Assembly: GCF_004339465.1 (NCBI RefSeq)
Contig: NZ_SMFY01000001.1
Location: 186,001 to 250,000, forward strand
DNA length: 64,000 nucleotides
DNA from: Ancylobacter aquaticus
Lineage (GTDB): Bacteria; Pseudomonadota; Alphaproteobacteria; Rhizobiales; Xanthobacteraceae
Direction of reading: 5' to 3'
Part shown: positions 49,410 through 59,205 of the stretch, piece by piece
Layout: each line of letters begins with the position of its first letter
How positions within the stretch are numbered: position 1 is the stretch's first letter
Made by a program: the position numbers and the translations under genes
Notes under the pieces: generated by a model
Database searches by the model: none
What the model was told of the DNA's origin: nothing
The model's input: the letters and a program-made list of their open reading frames with translations, nothing else

Positions 49410-51383
49410 TCAGGTAAGTCCGATTCGCTCAAAGAACGCTCGGTTACGAGATTTAGCCGAATGAAGCACATCTTTGAAAGACGAAATTTCGATAAATATC
49501 GAATATGATGGATCCCAGCAATAATAACTATTTGAACCAGCTCGTCGATGAAATGATCCTAGATCTTTCATGACAGATTTCAAAGTTGGCGTCATATCCG
49601 CGATTATGTGACACATAAACGGCGTCGTTTGATCTATAGCCCGAAGAGGAGATCCATCAAATCGAACCGCTTGACCGGCATCGCGCATGTCATCAACGTA
49701 TTTGCGAACTTGCGTAATTGGGTTATTTGCCAAACTATAATTGTCAATTTTCGGCCGCTTAAACTCGATTATTGTAATCGGCGTAGACGTGTCGTCATTT
49801 TGAAAAGCAAGACCCAAATCAAATACGGAAATATCTGGGCGATCATCCGGGCGAGTTGGGGCATCAACTTGTTTTCGAAGCTTAATATCAGAGTTAAAAT
49901 ATGAATAAAATGCCAAACGATCGTCTACAATCCACAAATTGTGATCTTCATATTCAAGCTCATCTGTAGTCGATTTCAGAGGGCATATTATGTCATGTAA
50001 TATATCTTCATATTCAGAAGACTGTTTTTCTACATCTTTAAATTTTAAACTGTCTTCGAACACTTCCAGTATCAATTTACGTTTCATCACATATTCAGCC
50101 AATGACGAAAGAGATTCAGCCTTTAGGCCGGATACGTATTCCGCAGCTTTTATATGAATATCCGGAAGTTTTTTCTGTAGTGATTTCCTAAACCCATTCT
50201 TTCGGCGCTCGTATGCGCGTAGAGATTGCCTAGACAGTTCTACGTATATCTCTTCTTTCGATTGAGTTGCGTAGTGCAAGGAGTCCGCGACAGTTTTAGG
50301 GTCGCTTGCGATGCTCAAAAATCTAGGATGTTCAATGCGTAGAGCCGCGACAACATTCGTTTGTCGGTCGCGAATATCCTTTAATTCGGCAGCTAAAAAT
50401 GTGTGAACTATAGCTTTTGATTTGTCGACAATATCGGATATGCTTTCGTCTGAAATTGAAAATTCAGTCCGTGTCTCGTTGACGCTATCGTCCAAAGCGT
50501 CAGATTCGACGTATCCGAGAAATGCGTATTTTCCATCTATTGCTTTGAGGCCGAGCACGGCGTCCATGTCAAAACGTTTAACAGCCCTACCGTTGGCCCC
50601 TAGATAAAGTGCATTAGTGCTCTTTTCATCATCCGAAATGGCTTTCGGCAATAAGAAGCAATGAACAGTAAATTGCGTTGAGCCAGCATCGGTGTCGATA
50701 CTGAAACTAAAATCCTGATCTCTCTCCGTTGACAACGTGAACTGATCGAATAGATCGATTACATTATCATTATCAATGACGGTAATTTTGGGTTGGCTTA
50801 TATTTATAAAGTAACTTATAAAATGTGCCAAAACGCGATTAGCAATAGTTGACGCCTTCTTCGGTATCTGAGAGGCGTACTCTATTTTGTACGGATATAA
50901 ATTAACTGACGTTCCAATATTAGACGGATGACTGTCAATTTTACGAAGAAAACCATAAAGTGGATCGTCGATACAGAAATCAAAATCAACTGTAGTTATT
51001 TTGTCTTCGTTGATAAATGTACTTTTTATATGAGCTTTCTCTAGTACTTTTAGCCAAAGAAGGCGACCGACACCTTTCCCGCCGATCGTTGCTTTCGTCT
51101 GAGAGTCCATTCGAGTGAACGAGCTGATATTGGACGGAGTGAATCCAATACCATTGTCGTCGATCCTGAATCCAATACAATTTTCATCTTGACGTATAAT
51201 TGTAATATCAATTATACCATTTGAAATATGATCTTTTCCAAATCTCTCTTCTACGGCATGAATTGAGTTCATTACTGCTTCGAAGAGCGGATATAAGGTG
51301 TTTTTGGCACTTGGTGCCAAAGAGATGTTTCGCACCCTTCCAGCAGGATCGCTTTGCCAGTTCGAGGCCGGGTTCTTTTCCAC
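49410..51383 (-). CDS. GHKL ATPase fused to PD-(D/E)XK-like nuclease domain, candidate defence protein
   Basis: 657 residues in DNA far more AT-rich than either flank. The N-terminal GHKL (Bergerat) ATPase shows an N-box EAVMNS (Glu35, Asn39, with His instead of the usual Asp at 42), DDNGIGF (Asp76, Gly78, Gly80) and IGGKGVGRL (Gly101-Gly106). A middle region (about 200-450) is helical. The C-terminus has PDISVFDLGLAF (Asp517), an IIEFKRP core (Glu540, Lys542) and a QVRKY motif (Gln558, Tyr562), as in RecB/Mrr-like nucleases. MutL/MORC-like GHKL ATPases with nucleases are known from prokaryotic restriction-type systems; the precise family is not identified. Start is GTG 51383. It has no obvious partner gene. 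Confidence 0.8.
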   Translation of the reverse strand: MEKNPASNWQSDPAGRVRNISLAPSAKNTLYPLFEAVMNSIHAVEERFGKDHISNGIIDITIIRQDENCIGFRIDDNGIGFTPSNISSFTRMDSQTKATIGGKGVGRLLWLKVLEKAHIKSTFINEDKITTVDFDFCIDDPLYGFLRKIDSHPSNIGTSVNLYPYKIEYASQIPKKASTIANRVLAHFISYFINISQPKITVIDNDNVIDLFDQFTLSTERDQDFSFSIDTDAGSTQFTVHCFLLPKAISDDEKSTNALYLGANGRAVKRFDMDAVLGLKAIDGKYAFLGYVESDALDDSVNETRTEFSISDESISDIVDKSKAIVHTFLAAELKDIRDRQTNVVAALRIEHPRFLSIASDPKTVADSLHYATQSKEEIYVELSRQSLRAYERRKNGFRKSLQKKLPDIHIKAAEYVSGLKAESLSSLAEYVMKRKLILEVFEDSLKFKDVEKQSSEYEDILHDIICPLKSTTDELEYEDHNLWIVDDRLAFYSYFNSDIKLRKQVDAPTRPDDRPDISVFDLGLAFQNDDTSTPITIIEFKRPKIDNYSLANNPITQVRKYVDDMRDAGQAVRFDGSPLRAIDQTTPFMCHIIADMTPTLKSVMKDLGSFHRRAGSNSYYCWDPSYSIFIEISSFKDVLHSAKSRNRAFFERIGLT

Positions 51384-51827
51384 GAGTTCTCTTTCTGCAA
51401 TTTAGTTACAAGAGAATGCACACGGATGAAGGGCAAGGCAATGTGGGAGCGGAGTTCATCCCCCCGCCCTTGCCCTTCGGCTCCCCTTGCGCTATTTCAC
51501 GCGCTGGTCCGGGCCACCCTCTTTTCGAGGCGGTTCATCGGGAGGGCCGGAGGCGCGGGATGCGCGCTCTCCGTGCTTGGAGGCCTGTCCTCCGATCCTG
51601 CCTCGCGGCGTGCCCCGGACAGTTCGGCGTTTCCGTGCGTGACGGCTCCATCTGAGGGGCCGCGCCCGGGCGGCGCCGCGTAAAAAAGCTTTCAAAGCCT
51701 TGTCCCCCACGGCCAGCGCGCCGGGTTCGCTCCTTGAGCGGACAGCGCCGGGCCTGCCAGTCCCGGCGCCCGTGGAGGAGAAGGCTCATTCAACCCAATC
51801 CGGCGCAGATCCTGGCAAGGAGCTTAT
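51384..51827. other. rpsA leader and island boundary
   Basis: No supported gene. An 11-bp inverted repeat GAAGGGCAAGG (51428-51438)/CCTTGCCCTTC (51468-51478) lies just right of the AT-rich gene, followed by GC-rich DNA and a run of six A at 51682-51687. The right end carries the rpsA ribosome site (AAGGAGC before ATG 51828). A promoter for rpsA must lie here but I cannot fix one with confidence. Confidence 0.4.
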
Positions 51828-53534
51828 ATGTCCGCTACTCAAACGCTTGCCGCCGCACGTGACGATTTCGCCGCCATGCTCGAAGCGAGCTTCGGTGAAT
51901 CGGAGCTCGCCGAAGGTTCGGTCGTCAAAGGTATCGTCGTCGCGATCGAGAAGGATCTCGCGATCATCGATATCGGCCTGAAGACCGAAGGCCGCGTGGC
52001 ACTAAAGGAATTTGCCGGCCCCGGCCGCGACCAGGAAATCAAGGTCGGCGACGAGGTCGAGGTCTATCTCGAGCGCGTCGAGAACGCGCTGGGCGAAGCC
52101 GTCCTCTCGCGCGACAAGGCCCGCCGCGAAGAGAGCTGGGTCCGCCTCGAGAAGGCGTTCAACGCCACCGAGAAGGTCACCGGCGTGATCTTCAACCAGG
52201 TCAAGGGCGGCTTCACCGTCGACCTCGACGGCGCCGTGGCGTTCCTGCCGCGCTCCCAGGTGGACATCCGCCCGATCCGCGATGTCGGCCCGCTGATGCA
52301 CAACCCGCAGCCCTTCCAGATCCTCAAGATGGACCGCCGCCGCGGCAACATCGTCGTGTCGCGCCGCACCGTGCTGGAAGAGACCCGCGCCGAGCAGCGC
52401 CACGAGCTGGTGCAGAATCTCGAAGAGGGCCAGGTCATCGACGGCGTGGTCAAGAACATCACCGATTACGGTGCGTTCGTGGACCTCGGCGGCATTGACG
52501 GCCTGCTGCACGTCACCGACATCGCCTGGCGCCGCGTGAACCACCCGACCGAGGTGCTCTCCATCGGCCAGACGGTCAAGGTGAAGATCATCAAGATCAA
52601 CCACGAGACCCACCGCATCTCGCTCGGCATGAAGCAGCTGCTCGGCGATCCGTGGGAGGGCATCGAGGCCAAGTACCCGGTCGAGGCCCGCTTCAAGGGT
52701 CGCGTCACCAACATCACCGACTACGGCGCGTTCGTGGAACTGGAGCCGGGCATCGAAGGCCTGATCCACGTCTCCGAGATGAGCTGGACCAAGAAGAACG
52801 TCCACCCCGGCAAGATCGTCGCCACCTCGCAGGAAGTGGAAGTGGCGATCCTCGAGGTCGACCCGGTCAAGCGCCGCATCTCGCTCGGCCTCAAGCAGAC
52901 GCTGCAGAACCCCTGGGACGCCTTCGCCGAGAAGTATCCGGCGGGCGCCACGGTCGAGGGCGAGGTCAAGAACAAGACCGAGTTCGGCCTGTTCCTGGGC
53001 CTCGACGGCGACGTCGACGGCATGGTCCACCTGTCGGATCTCGACTGGAACCGTCCCGGCGAGCAGGTGATCGAGGAGTTCAAGAAGGGCGACATGATCA
53101 AGGCGGTCGTTCTCGACGTGGATGTCGAGAAGGAGCGCATCTCGCTCGGCGTGAAGCAGCTCGGCGGCGACCCCTTCCAGGATTCCGGCGAGCTCCGCAA
53201 GGGCGCGATCGTCACCTGCGAAGTGATCGACGTGAAGGATGGCGGCGTCGATGTGAAGATCATCGGCTCGGACATGACCGCCTTCGTCAAGCGCTCGGAA
53301 CTGGCCCGCGACCGCGGCGACCAGCGTCCGGACCGCTTCGCCGTCGGCGAGAAGTTCGATGCCCGCGTCACCCTGTTCGACCGCAAGGCGCGCAAGGTGC
53401 AGGTCTCGATCAAGGCGCTCGAAATCGCCGAGGAAAAGGAAGCCGTGGCCCAGTTCGGCTCGCAGGATTCCGGTGCCTCGCTCGGCGACATCCTCGGTGC
53501 CGCGCTGAAGAAGCAGGCCGAGAAGACGGATTGA
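51828..53534 (+). CDS. rpsA: 30S ribosomal protein S1
   Basis: 568 residues with six S1 (OB-fold) repeats. Repeats 1-2 anchor S1 to the ribosome, and repeats 3-6 bind mRNA (each with an [24 protein letters not shown] strand pair, e.g. near residues 205-215 and 290-305). Essential for initiation on structured or leaderless-poor mRNAs. Start ATG follows a strong AAGGAGC site. A perfect terminator follows the stop. Confidence 0.98.
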   Translation: MSATQTLAAARDDFAAMLEASFGESELAEGSVVKGIVVAIEKDLAIIDIGLKTEGRVALKEFAGPGRDQEIKVGDEVEVYLERVENALGEAVLSRDKARREESWVRLEKAFNATEKVTGVIFNQVKGGFTVDLDGAVAFLPRSQVDIRPIRDVGPLMHNPQPFQILKMDRRRGNIVVSRRTVLEETRAEQRHELVQNLEEGQVIDGVVKNITDYGAFVDLGGIDGLLHVTDIAWRRVNHPTEVLSIGQTVKVKIIKINHETHRISLGMKQLLGDPWEGIEAKYPVEARFKGRVTNITDYGAFVELEPGIEGLIHVSEMSWTKKNVHPGKIVATSQEVEVAILEVDPVKRRISLGLKQTLQNPWDAFAEKYPAGATVEGEVKNKTEFGLFLGLDGDVDGMVHLSDLDWNRPGEQVIEEFKKGDMIKAVVLDVDVEKERISLGVKQLGGDPFQDSGELRKGAIVTCEVIDVKDGGVDVKIIGSDMTAFVKRSELARDRGDQRPDRFAVGEKFDARVTLFDRKARKVQVSIKALEIAEEKEAVAQFGSQDSGASLGDILGAALKKQAEKTD

Positions 53535-53580
53535 TCCGTCTTCGTTCAGCCGCCTGACGGCTGATCGAAAATGACAGAAG

Positions 53581-53615
53581 CGGCCGGCGTGGCGACACGC
53601 CGGCCGTTTTGTTTT
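53581..53615 (+). terminator. Rho-independent terminator after rpsA
   Basis: Perfect 11-bp stem CGGCCGGCGTG (53581-53591)/CACGCCGGCCG (53596-53606) with a GCGA tetraloop, then TTTTGTTTT. It lies 46 bases after the rpsA stop. Confidence 0.92.
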
Positions 53616-53623
53616 GCGGGAGC

Positions 53624-54523
53624 TCAGCGTGAGCGCCCCGGCACCGTCATGGCTGCCACGCCGATCACCACCGCGATGAGCCCGAGCCAGGCGGTGGGCG
53701 CCAGCGCCTCGCCGAGGAACACGACGCTGATGCCGACGCCGATCGGCACCCGGACATAGGCCTGCGCCGTGGCGCCCACCGGGCCGAGCGTGCGCAGCAG
53801 GCGGAAATACAGCACGAAGGCCGCCGCCGTGCAGGCCAGCGCCAGCGCGACCAGCGCCGCCAGCGAGGCGGGCGAGGGCGAAAGCGTCCATGGCTGGTCG
53901 ACCACCAGTGCCAGCGGCGCCAGCAACGCGGTGCCGCACAGAAGCGAGCCGCAGGCCGGCAGCATCGGATCGAGCCCGGCGAAACGCGCGCCGAACAGCG
54001 CCGCGCCGGCATAGCAGGCGGTGGCGAGGAGGATGGCGAGCGGCGCCAGCAGCGCTGACGGCGTCGCGAGGGCCTCCGCATTAAGCGCCTGCGTGCCCAC
54101 CACGAGGCCGGCGCCCACCAGCCCGCAGGCGACGCCCACCAGCCGCAGCACCCCGCCGGAGGAATGCCGGCCGGTAGCTGCCGCCATCAGGAAGGCGAAG
54201 ATCGGCGTGGTGGCATTGAGAATGACGGCCAGCCCGGCGCCGAGCCGCGTTTCCGCCCAGGCGATGAGGGTGAACGGCACCGCACTGTTGAGGCACGCCT
54301 GGATGAGGAAGGCGCGCCACGTCGCCCGGTTCGCCGGCAGGCGCAGGCCGCGCCCGCGCAGCACGCCATAGAGCACCGCGCCCGCCAGCGCCGTGCGGGC
54401 GGCGATAAAGGTGAGCGGGGGGATCGTCTCCACGCCGATCTTGATGAAGCTGTAGGAGGCGCCCCACAGCGTCGACAACAGCAGCAGCAGGGCAAGTTCG
54501 ACCGCGAGGCGGGGCTTTTCCAT
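53624..54523 (-). CDS. EamA/DMT family transporter
   Basis: 299 residues with ten predicted membrane helices in two EamA repeats (starting LALLLLLSTLWGASYSFIKI and LAPLAILLATACYAGAALFG). Such drug/metabolite transporters usually export amino acids or small metabolites; the substrate is unknown. It is divergent from the ArsR-type regulator gene at 54638, which probably controls it. It ends close to the rpsA terminator, convergent with rpsA. Confidence 0.88.
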   Translation of the reverse strand: MEKPRLAVELALLLLLSTLWGASYSFIKIGVETIPPLTFIAARTALAGAVLYGVLRGRGLRLPANRATWRAFLIQACLNSAVPFTLIAWAETRLGAGLAVILNATTPIFAFLMAAATGRHSSGGVLRLVGVACGLVGAGLVVGTQALNAEALATPSALLAPLAILLATACYAGAALFGARFAGLDPMLPACGSLLCGTALLAPLALVVDQPWTLSPSPASLAALVALALACTAAAFVLYFRLLRTLGPVGATAQAYVRVPIGVGISVVFLGEALAPTAWLGLIAVVIGVAAMTVPGRSR

Positions 54524-54637
54524 GGGGCATCCGGCATGAGGGGGCCCCTGTCTAGCCGACCGCGCTGCGCCGATGTTTCGGCCGTGGCCGAAGCGTTGGC
54601 GGCTGACGCACGCGGCGCCTGCGCCTAGAGTGGCTGG

Positions 54638-55465
54638 ATGAACCACCCGGTGTCCCGCGCCACGGCCGCCCTGCCCTTTGCCTCGGGCGCCCGCATCGCC
54701 GAGATCGCGGCGCTGCTGGGCGACCCCGCGCGCGCCAACATGCTGCTGGCGCTGATGGGCGGCCAGGCGCTGACCGCGGGGGAACTGGCGCGCCATGCCG
54801 GGGTGAGCGCGCCGACCACCAGCGGGCATCTGGCGAAGCTGGGGGCGGCCGGCGTGGTGGCGGCGCGGGCGCAGGGGCGGCACCGCTACTACCGGCTGGC
54901 CTCGCCCGAGATCGCCGAGGTGCTGCACGCGCTGATGGTGGCCGCGACAGCAGGCCCACCCCGTCATCGCCCGCCCGGCCCGCGCGATGGCGCGCTGCGC
55001 CTCGCCCGCAGCTGCTACGACCATCTTGCCGGGCGGCTGGCGGTGGCGCTGCTCGCCGCGCTGGAGGCGCGGGGACATATGCGCCTCTCGGGCGAGGGCG
55101 ACGCCGCCGAGCCGACGCCGCAGGGGCGGGCGTTTCTGGCCGATTTCGGCCTCGCTCTCGATGGGCAAGGCCAAACTTCCCGCCAAACCTCCCGCCGCCC
55201 GCTGTGCCGTACCTGCCTCGACTGGAGCGAGCGGCGCCCGCACCTCTCCGGCCGGCTCGGCGCCGGCCTGCTGGAGCGGCTGCTCATCCTCGGCTGGCTC
55301 GTCCGCGTGCCGGGAAGCCGCGCCCTCACCCTCACCCGCGCCGGCGAAGCCGGCCTGATCGCCACCTTCCACCTGCCGCCCGACTGGCGGGAGGGGGAGA
55401 AGGCGGCGTCGCATCCGGAGGCAACGGCCGGCATCGCGTTTGATGGTGTCACTTTCCTCCGCTAA
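54638..55465 (+). CDS. ArsR-type winged-helix transcriptional regulator
   Basis: 275 residues. An N-terminal ArsR-like wHTH (IAALLGDPARANMLLALMGG, then ELARHAGVSAPTTSGHLAKL) with the recognition helix and RHRYYRLA wing. A long C-terminal part contains CRTCLDWSERRPHLSGRLGA, a conserved motif of a subgroup of larger ArsR homologues; the Cys pair could bind metal or an oxidant. No classical metal-binding ELCVCD motif is seen. Divergent from EamA, so it likely regulates that exporter. Confidence 0.85.
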   Translation: MNHPVSRATAALPFASGARIAEIAALLGDPARANMLLALMGGQALTAGELARHAGVSAPTTSGHLAKLGAAGVVAARAQGRHRYYRLASPEIAEVLHALMVAATAGPPRHRPPGPRDGALRLARSCYDHLAGRLAVALLAALEARGHMRLSGEGDAAEPTPQGRAFLADFGLALDGQGQTSRQTSRRPLCRTCLDWSERRPHLSGRLGAGLLERLLILGWLVRVPGSRALTLTRAGEAGLIATFHLPPDWREGEKAASHPEATAGIAFDGVTFLR

Positions 55466-55522
55466 TCTCGATGTTCATCCGGCGCTTCCCGCGCCCCGGA
55501 TGCCAGCGCGGAGGCGCGGAGC

Positions 55523-56086
55523 ATGATGTCAGACCCGCCGCGCGACGCTTCTCCGGTGTCAGCGCCCGCGACTTCGGGCTGGGTTGGCCGGCAGATCGTG
55601 CGGGTGGTGCTGCTCAGCCGCTGGGCGATGGTGCCGCTGTTTCTCGGCCTGTCGCTCGGGCTGGTGCTGCTGGTCATTGCCTTCGCGCTGCGGCTTTGGA
55701 ACTTTGCGTTCCTGCTTCCCAGCCTGACCGAGACGGCGGTCATTATGGAACTGCTCACCCTGATAGACATCGTGCTGGTGGGCGGGCTGATGGTCATCAT
55801 CATCCAGTCCGGCTACGAGAATTTCGTCGAGCAGATCGACCGCCGCCACGCCCCGGATTCGCCGGCCTGGATGATGCGGATCAGCTTTTCCGGGCTGAAA
55901 CTGAAGCTGTTCGCCTCGCTGATGGCGATCTCGGCCATCACCTTGCTCAAGGCGCTGATGCGGCTGGAGACCGATGTGAGCGAGACGCAGGTGCGCTGGC
56001 TGATGGCGGCGAGCGTGCTGTTCCTCGCCGCCTATGCGGTGCTGGCCTTCACCGACCGTTTCGCCGGCACTGCGCGCGACGACTAG
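55523..56086 (+). CDS. UPF0114 family inner-membrane protein
   Basis: 187 residues with about four membrane helices. VVLLSRWAMVPLFLGLSLGL, TLIDIVLVGGLMVIIIQSGY-ENFV and the LKLKLFASLMAISAITLLKA region match the UPF0114 (YqhA, TIGR00645) family. The role is unknown. It follows the ArsR gene by 57 bases on the same strand. Confidence 0.9.
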   Translation: MMSDPPRDASPVSAPATSGWVGRQIVRVVLLSRWAMVPLFLGLSLGLVLLVIAFALRLWNFAFLLPSLTETAVIMELLTLIDIVLVGGLMVIIIQSGYENFVEQIDRRHAPDSPAWMMRISFSGLKLKLFASLMAISAITLLKALMRLETDVSETQVRWLMAASVLFLAAYAVLAFTDRFAGTARDD

Positions 56087-56096
56087 GGCGCGAGGA

Positions 56097-56666
56097 TCAG
56101 CGCGCCGCCCGCACCCGCGCCGGATTGCCCACCGCCGTCGCCCCGGCCGGGATGTCCTTGGTGACCACGGCGCCCGCGCCGATCACCGCATCGTCGCCGA
56201 TGGTGACGCCCGGCAGGATGACGGCCTTGCCGCCGATCCACACATTGCGGCCGATCGTGACCGGGCGGCCGAATTCCAGGCCGGCGCGCCGCACCTCCGG
56301 GTCGCGCGGGTGGTCGGCGGTGTAGATGTGGGTGCCCGGGCCGATCTCCGTGCCGTCGCCGATATGCACCGCCACCACGTCGAGGATCACGCAGTCGAAA
56401 TTGAGAAAGACGCCGGTGCCGAGGTGGATGTTGAAGCCGTAATCGCAATGGAAGGGCGGGCGGAGGCCGGTGCGCTCGCCCACCGAGCCGAGCCCCTCGC
56501 GCAGCAGCGCGCGGCGCTCCTCGCGCGAGAGGGTGAGTGACGCGTTGAACCGCGCCAGCCAGGCGAAGTTGGCGCGCTGGGCCGCCTGGATCTCCGGGTC
56601 GCCGGCCCGGTAAAGCTCGCCGGCCAGCATTTTTTGCAGTTCGGTGCGGGGGGCGGGTTCGGTCAT
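56097..56666 (-). CDS. sugar O-acetyltransferase (maltose acetyltransferase/NodL family)
   Basis: 189 residues. An N-terminal Mac domain (TELQKMLAGELYRAGDPEIQ) precedes a left-handed beta-helix with hexapeptide repeats (HLGTGVFLNFDCVILDVV, IGPGTHIYTADHP with the catalytic His, VWIGGKAVILPGVTIGDDAV). It transfers acetyl from acetyl-CoA to a sugar; the acceptor is unknown. Convergent with the UPF0114 gene, ten bases apart. Confidence 0.9.
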   Translation of the reverse strand: MTEPAPRTELQKMLAGELYRAGDPEIQAAQRANFAWLARFNASLTLSREERRALLREGLGSVGERTGLRPPFHCDYGFNIHLGTGVFLNFDCVILDVVAVHIGDGTEIGPGTHIYTADHPRDPEVRRAGLEFGRPVTIGRNVWIGGKAVILPGVTIGDDAVIGAGAVVTKDIPAGATAVGNPARVRAAR

Positions 56667-56744
56667 GCGCGGCTCTCGTCGGGAGGGGTGGCCCTCTGCA
56701 TCCGCGAAGGCCGTCGGTAAGGTCTCGACTAAACGTTACGCCCC

Positions 56745-57830
56745 TTACAGCTCCACCCAGCCCTTCAGCTCGCGCGTCACCACCGCTTCCAGCACGTTGA
56801 TGCCGCCGGGTGAGTCGTTGAGGCAGGGGATGAAGTGGAACTTTTCGCCGCCATTATGGTGGAAGATCTCGGCGTTCTCGCCGGCGATTTCCTCCATCGT
56901 CTCCAGGCAGTCGGCCACGAAGCCGGGGGTGAGCACAGCGAGGCGCTTGACGCCGGATTTCGCCAGCGCCTCGATCGTCTTGTCGGTGTAGGGCTGCAGC
57001 CATTCGGCGGCGCCGAAGCGTGACTGGAAGGTGAGGCGCAGCTTGCCCTCGGGCCAGCCGAGGCGCTCGCGCACCAGCCGCGTGGTCTTGTAGCAATAGC
57101 AGTGATAGGGGTCGCCCTTGTCGAAATATTCCTTCGGGATGCCGTGGAACGAGGCGAGCACCAGCTCCGGCTCCCAGTCCAGCGTGGCGAGTTCCGTGGT
57201 GATGGAGTTGGCCAGCGCCTCGATATAGGCCGGCTCGTCCGGCCAGTGCGGGGCGACGCGCAGTACCGGCTGCCAGCGCATCTTCTTCAGCGCGTCGAAG
57301 GCGGCGTCGCACACGGTGGCCGAGGTCGCGGCGGCATATTGCGGGTAGAGCGGCACCAGCAGCAGCCGCTCGCAGCCCTGTGCCTGCAGCGCCTCGATGC
57401 GCGAGGCGATGGACGGGTTGCCGTAGCGCATCGCCCAGTCGAAGACGAGCCGGTCGCTGCGCACGCCGAGCGCGGCGGCGAGCTTTTCCGACTGCGCCCG
57501 GGTGATGGTGCGCAGCGGGCCCTCGTTGCGCTCATTGTTCCAGATGGTCGCGTAATCCTTGCCCTTGGCCTGCGGCCGGCGGGACAGGATGATGACGTTG
57601 AGGATGAACCACCACAGAACACGGTTGACCTCGATCACCCGGCGGTCGGAGAGGAACTCCTTGAGATAGCGCCGCATCGACCAGTAGTCGGTGCCATCGG
57701 GGGTGCCGAGATTGACGATGAGCACGCCGATCTTGCCATGGGCGACAGGGGGATGGCCGGCGGGCAACCCGCCATCGGGCGAGGGGTGGAGCGCGACGTG
57801 CGCCGCGTCCACCGGAACAGGCTTGGTCAT
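56745..57830 (-). CDS. hemH: ferrochelatase
   Basis: Inserts iron into protoporphyrin IX, the last step of heme synthesis. 361 residues. IGVLIVNLGTPDGTDYWSMR at the N-terminus, the catalytic His in LASFHGIPKEYFDKG, the CYCYKTTRLV segment and the C-terminal GFVADCLETMEEI with its conserved Glu and FHFIPCLNDS are all present. A GGGAG site supports ATG 57830; the frame stays open further upstream but is not coding. It is divergent from the ProC-like gene. Confidence 0.96.
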   Translation of the reverse strand: MTKPVPVDAAHVALHPSPDGGLPAGHPPVAHGKIGVLIVNLGTPDGTDYWSMRRYLKEFLSDRRVIEVNRVLWWFILNVIILSRRPQAKGKDYATIWNNERNEGPLRTITRAQSEKLAAALGVRSDRLVFDWAMRYGNPSIASRIEALQAQGCERLLLVPLYPQYAAATSATVCDAAFDALKKMRWQPVLRVAPHWPDEPAYIEALANSITTELATLDWEPELVLASFHGIPKEYFDKGDPYHCYCYKTTRLVRERLGWPEGKLRLTFQSRFGAAEWLQPYTDKTIEALAKSGVKRLAVLTPGFVADCLETMEEIAGENAEIFHHNGGEKFHFIPCLNDSPGGINVLEAVVTRELKGWVEL

Positions 57831-58013
57831 CGGTACTCCCTCGACAGATCGCTGCCGGCAGCTTCTGCCGTGCTTATAGGTGGACCGGCGGCGCATTCCA
57901 ACCGGATGCATGTCGCAGGCGCACGCTCCGGCCCGCCCGGCGGCCCGCACGGCTTCCGGCCGGGATGTTGTACGCTGCCCGGCGCGCCGGGGTTCACGGC
58001 GGAAGGGGGCGAC

Positions 58014-58820
58014 ATGGACAAAATTCACGGCACATTGGGTCTGGTGGGCTGCGCCCAGCTTGGCGCGGCGATCGGCGGGGCACTGCTGCGGGCGGGGACG
58101 GTGGAGCCGACGCGGATGTGGATCGCCAACCGTTCCGGCCCTGTCGCCGCCCTTGCTGGGTTTTCCGGGCTGAACTGGACACGCGATGTGCAGACGCTGG
58201 CGGATCGCTGCGACACGCTCCTCCTCGCCCTGCCACCCGCCACCGGGCGTCCACTGCGCTTCGAGGGGGCGGGGCGGCTGGTGGTCTCGGTCATGGCCGG
58301 GGTGAGCGTGGAGCAACTGGCGCTCATCAGCGGCGGGGCGCGGGTGGTGCGGGCGATGTCGTCGCCCGCCGCCGCCATCGGCATGGCCTATTCCCCCTTT
58401 TTCGCCGGCGCCGGGGTGACCGAGGCCGACCGGGCATTGGTGCGAACGCTGTTCTCCGCCTGCGGGATCACCGACGAGGTGCCGGCGGAGGGCCAGATCG
58501 ACGTGTTCACCGCCATCACCGGCCCGGTGCCGGGCTTCGTCGCCGCCTTTGCCGCGAGCGTGCAGGACTATGCGCAGGCGCAGGGCGTCGACGCGGAGGT
58601 GGCGCGGCGGGCGGTCGGCCAGCTGTTCCACGCCGCCGGCGCGCTGCTGGCGCAGTCCGACAGGCCGGCGGCGGACTTCGTGCAGGAGATGGTGGACTAT
58701 GCCGGCACCACGGCCGCCGGGCTGGAGGCGCTGCGCGCCGCCGGCCTTGCCGATGTCATCGCACAGGGGCTGGAAGCCGCGCGCCAGCGCTGCCTGACCA
58801 TCGGCCGGCCGCTGGGGTGA
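58014..58820 (+). CDS. pyrroline-5-carboxylate reductase (ProC-like)
   Basis: 268 residues. Rossmann N-terminus (GLVGCAQLGAAIGGALL) and a helical C-terminal dimer domain (FVQEMVDYAGTTAAGLEALR) give the ProC fold with its late TPGGTT-like segment here read as YAGTTAAGLEAL. The N-terminal Gly motif GCAQLGAA departs from the usual GxGxMG, so it may be a ProC paralogue with another substrate rather than the proline enzyme. A GGAAGGGGG site precedes ATG 58014. Confidence 0.8.
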   Translation: MDKIHGTLGLVGCAQLGAAIGGALLRAGTVEPTRMWIANRSGPVAALAGFSGLNWTRDVQTLADRCDTLLLALPPATGRPLRFEGAGRLVVSVMAGVSVEQLALISGGARVVRAMSSPAAAIGMAYSPFFAGAGVTEADRALVRTLFSACGITDEVPAEGQIDVFTAITGPVPGFVAAFAASVQDYAQAQGVDAEVARRAVGQLFHAAGALLAQSDRPAADFVQEMVDYAGTTAAGLEALRAAGLADVIAQGLEAARQRCLTIGRPLG

Positions 58821-58931
58821 GGCGTCGGGGGGACGGTGTGACGGGTGGGAGAAATAGGGGCCGCGCAAAGATTATTTCAACCAAAGGCTGCATCATGCTA
58901 TTCTCGGCCGGGACGATGAGGGCCAAGCATC

Positions 58932-59195
58932 ATGCGCCGATTATTCCTGATTTCGTTGTGTTTAATCGGCTTTTCGCCAGCCGGTTCCGCCCAGGAGACG
59001 GGCGCCGCCGCCAATGCGGTTAACACAGCTCAAGATTGCAATTGCGATCCTCCGAAGCCCGCGTTGGAGATCGCATTGTGTAAAGTTACATGCCGCCCCC
59101 CGGTGACGCCATCCGATCCTCTAAAGGGTTTAAACCCCTCCATCATGGTGCCGAACGCAGCGGAGCGGCTGGACCTTCGCGGACAGGTTGAGTGA
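58932..59195 (+). CDS. small secreted Cys-containing protein
   Basis: 87 residues. Signal peptide (RRLFLISLCLIGFSPAGSAQ, cleavage near SAQ-ET). The mature 65 residues contain DCNCDPPKPALEIALCKVTC with four cysteines in a CxC...CxxxC pattern that could form disulfides. No family recognised. It overlaps nothing and precedes the membrane protein gene by ten bases, so they may be an operon. Function unknown. Confidence 0.55.
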   Translation: MRRLFLISLCLIGFSPAGSAQETGAAANAVNTAQDCNCDPPKPALEIALCKVTCRPPVTPSDPLKGLNPSIMVPNAAERLDLRGQVE

Positions 59196-59205
59196 GGGGC
59201 GGGCC

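Noticed and set aside
52002..53939. 645-codon open frame antisense to rpsA
   Set aside because: Leu/Asp/His-rich shadow of the strongly biased rpsA codons; no ribosome site and no domain.
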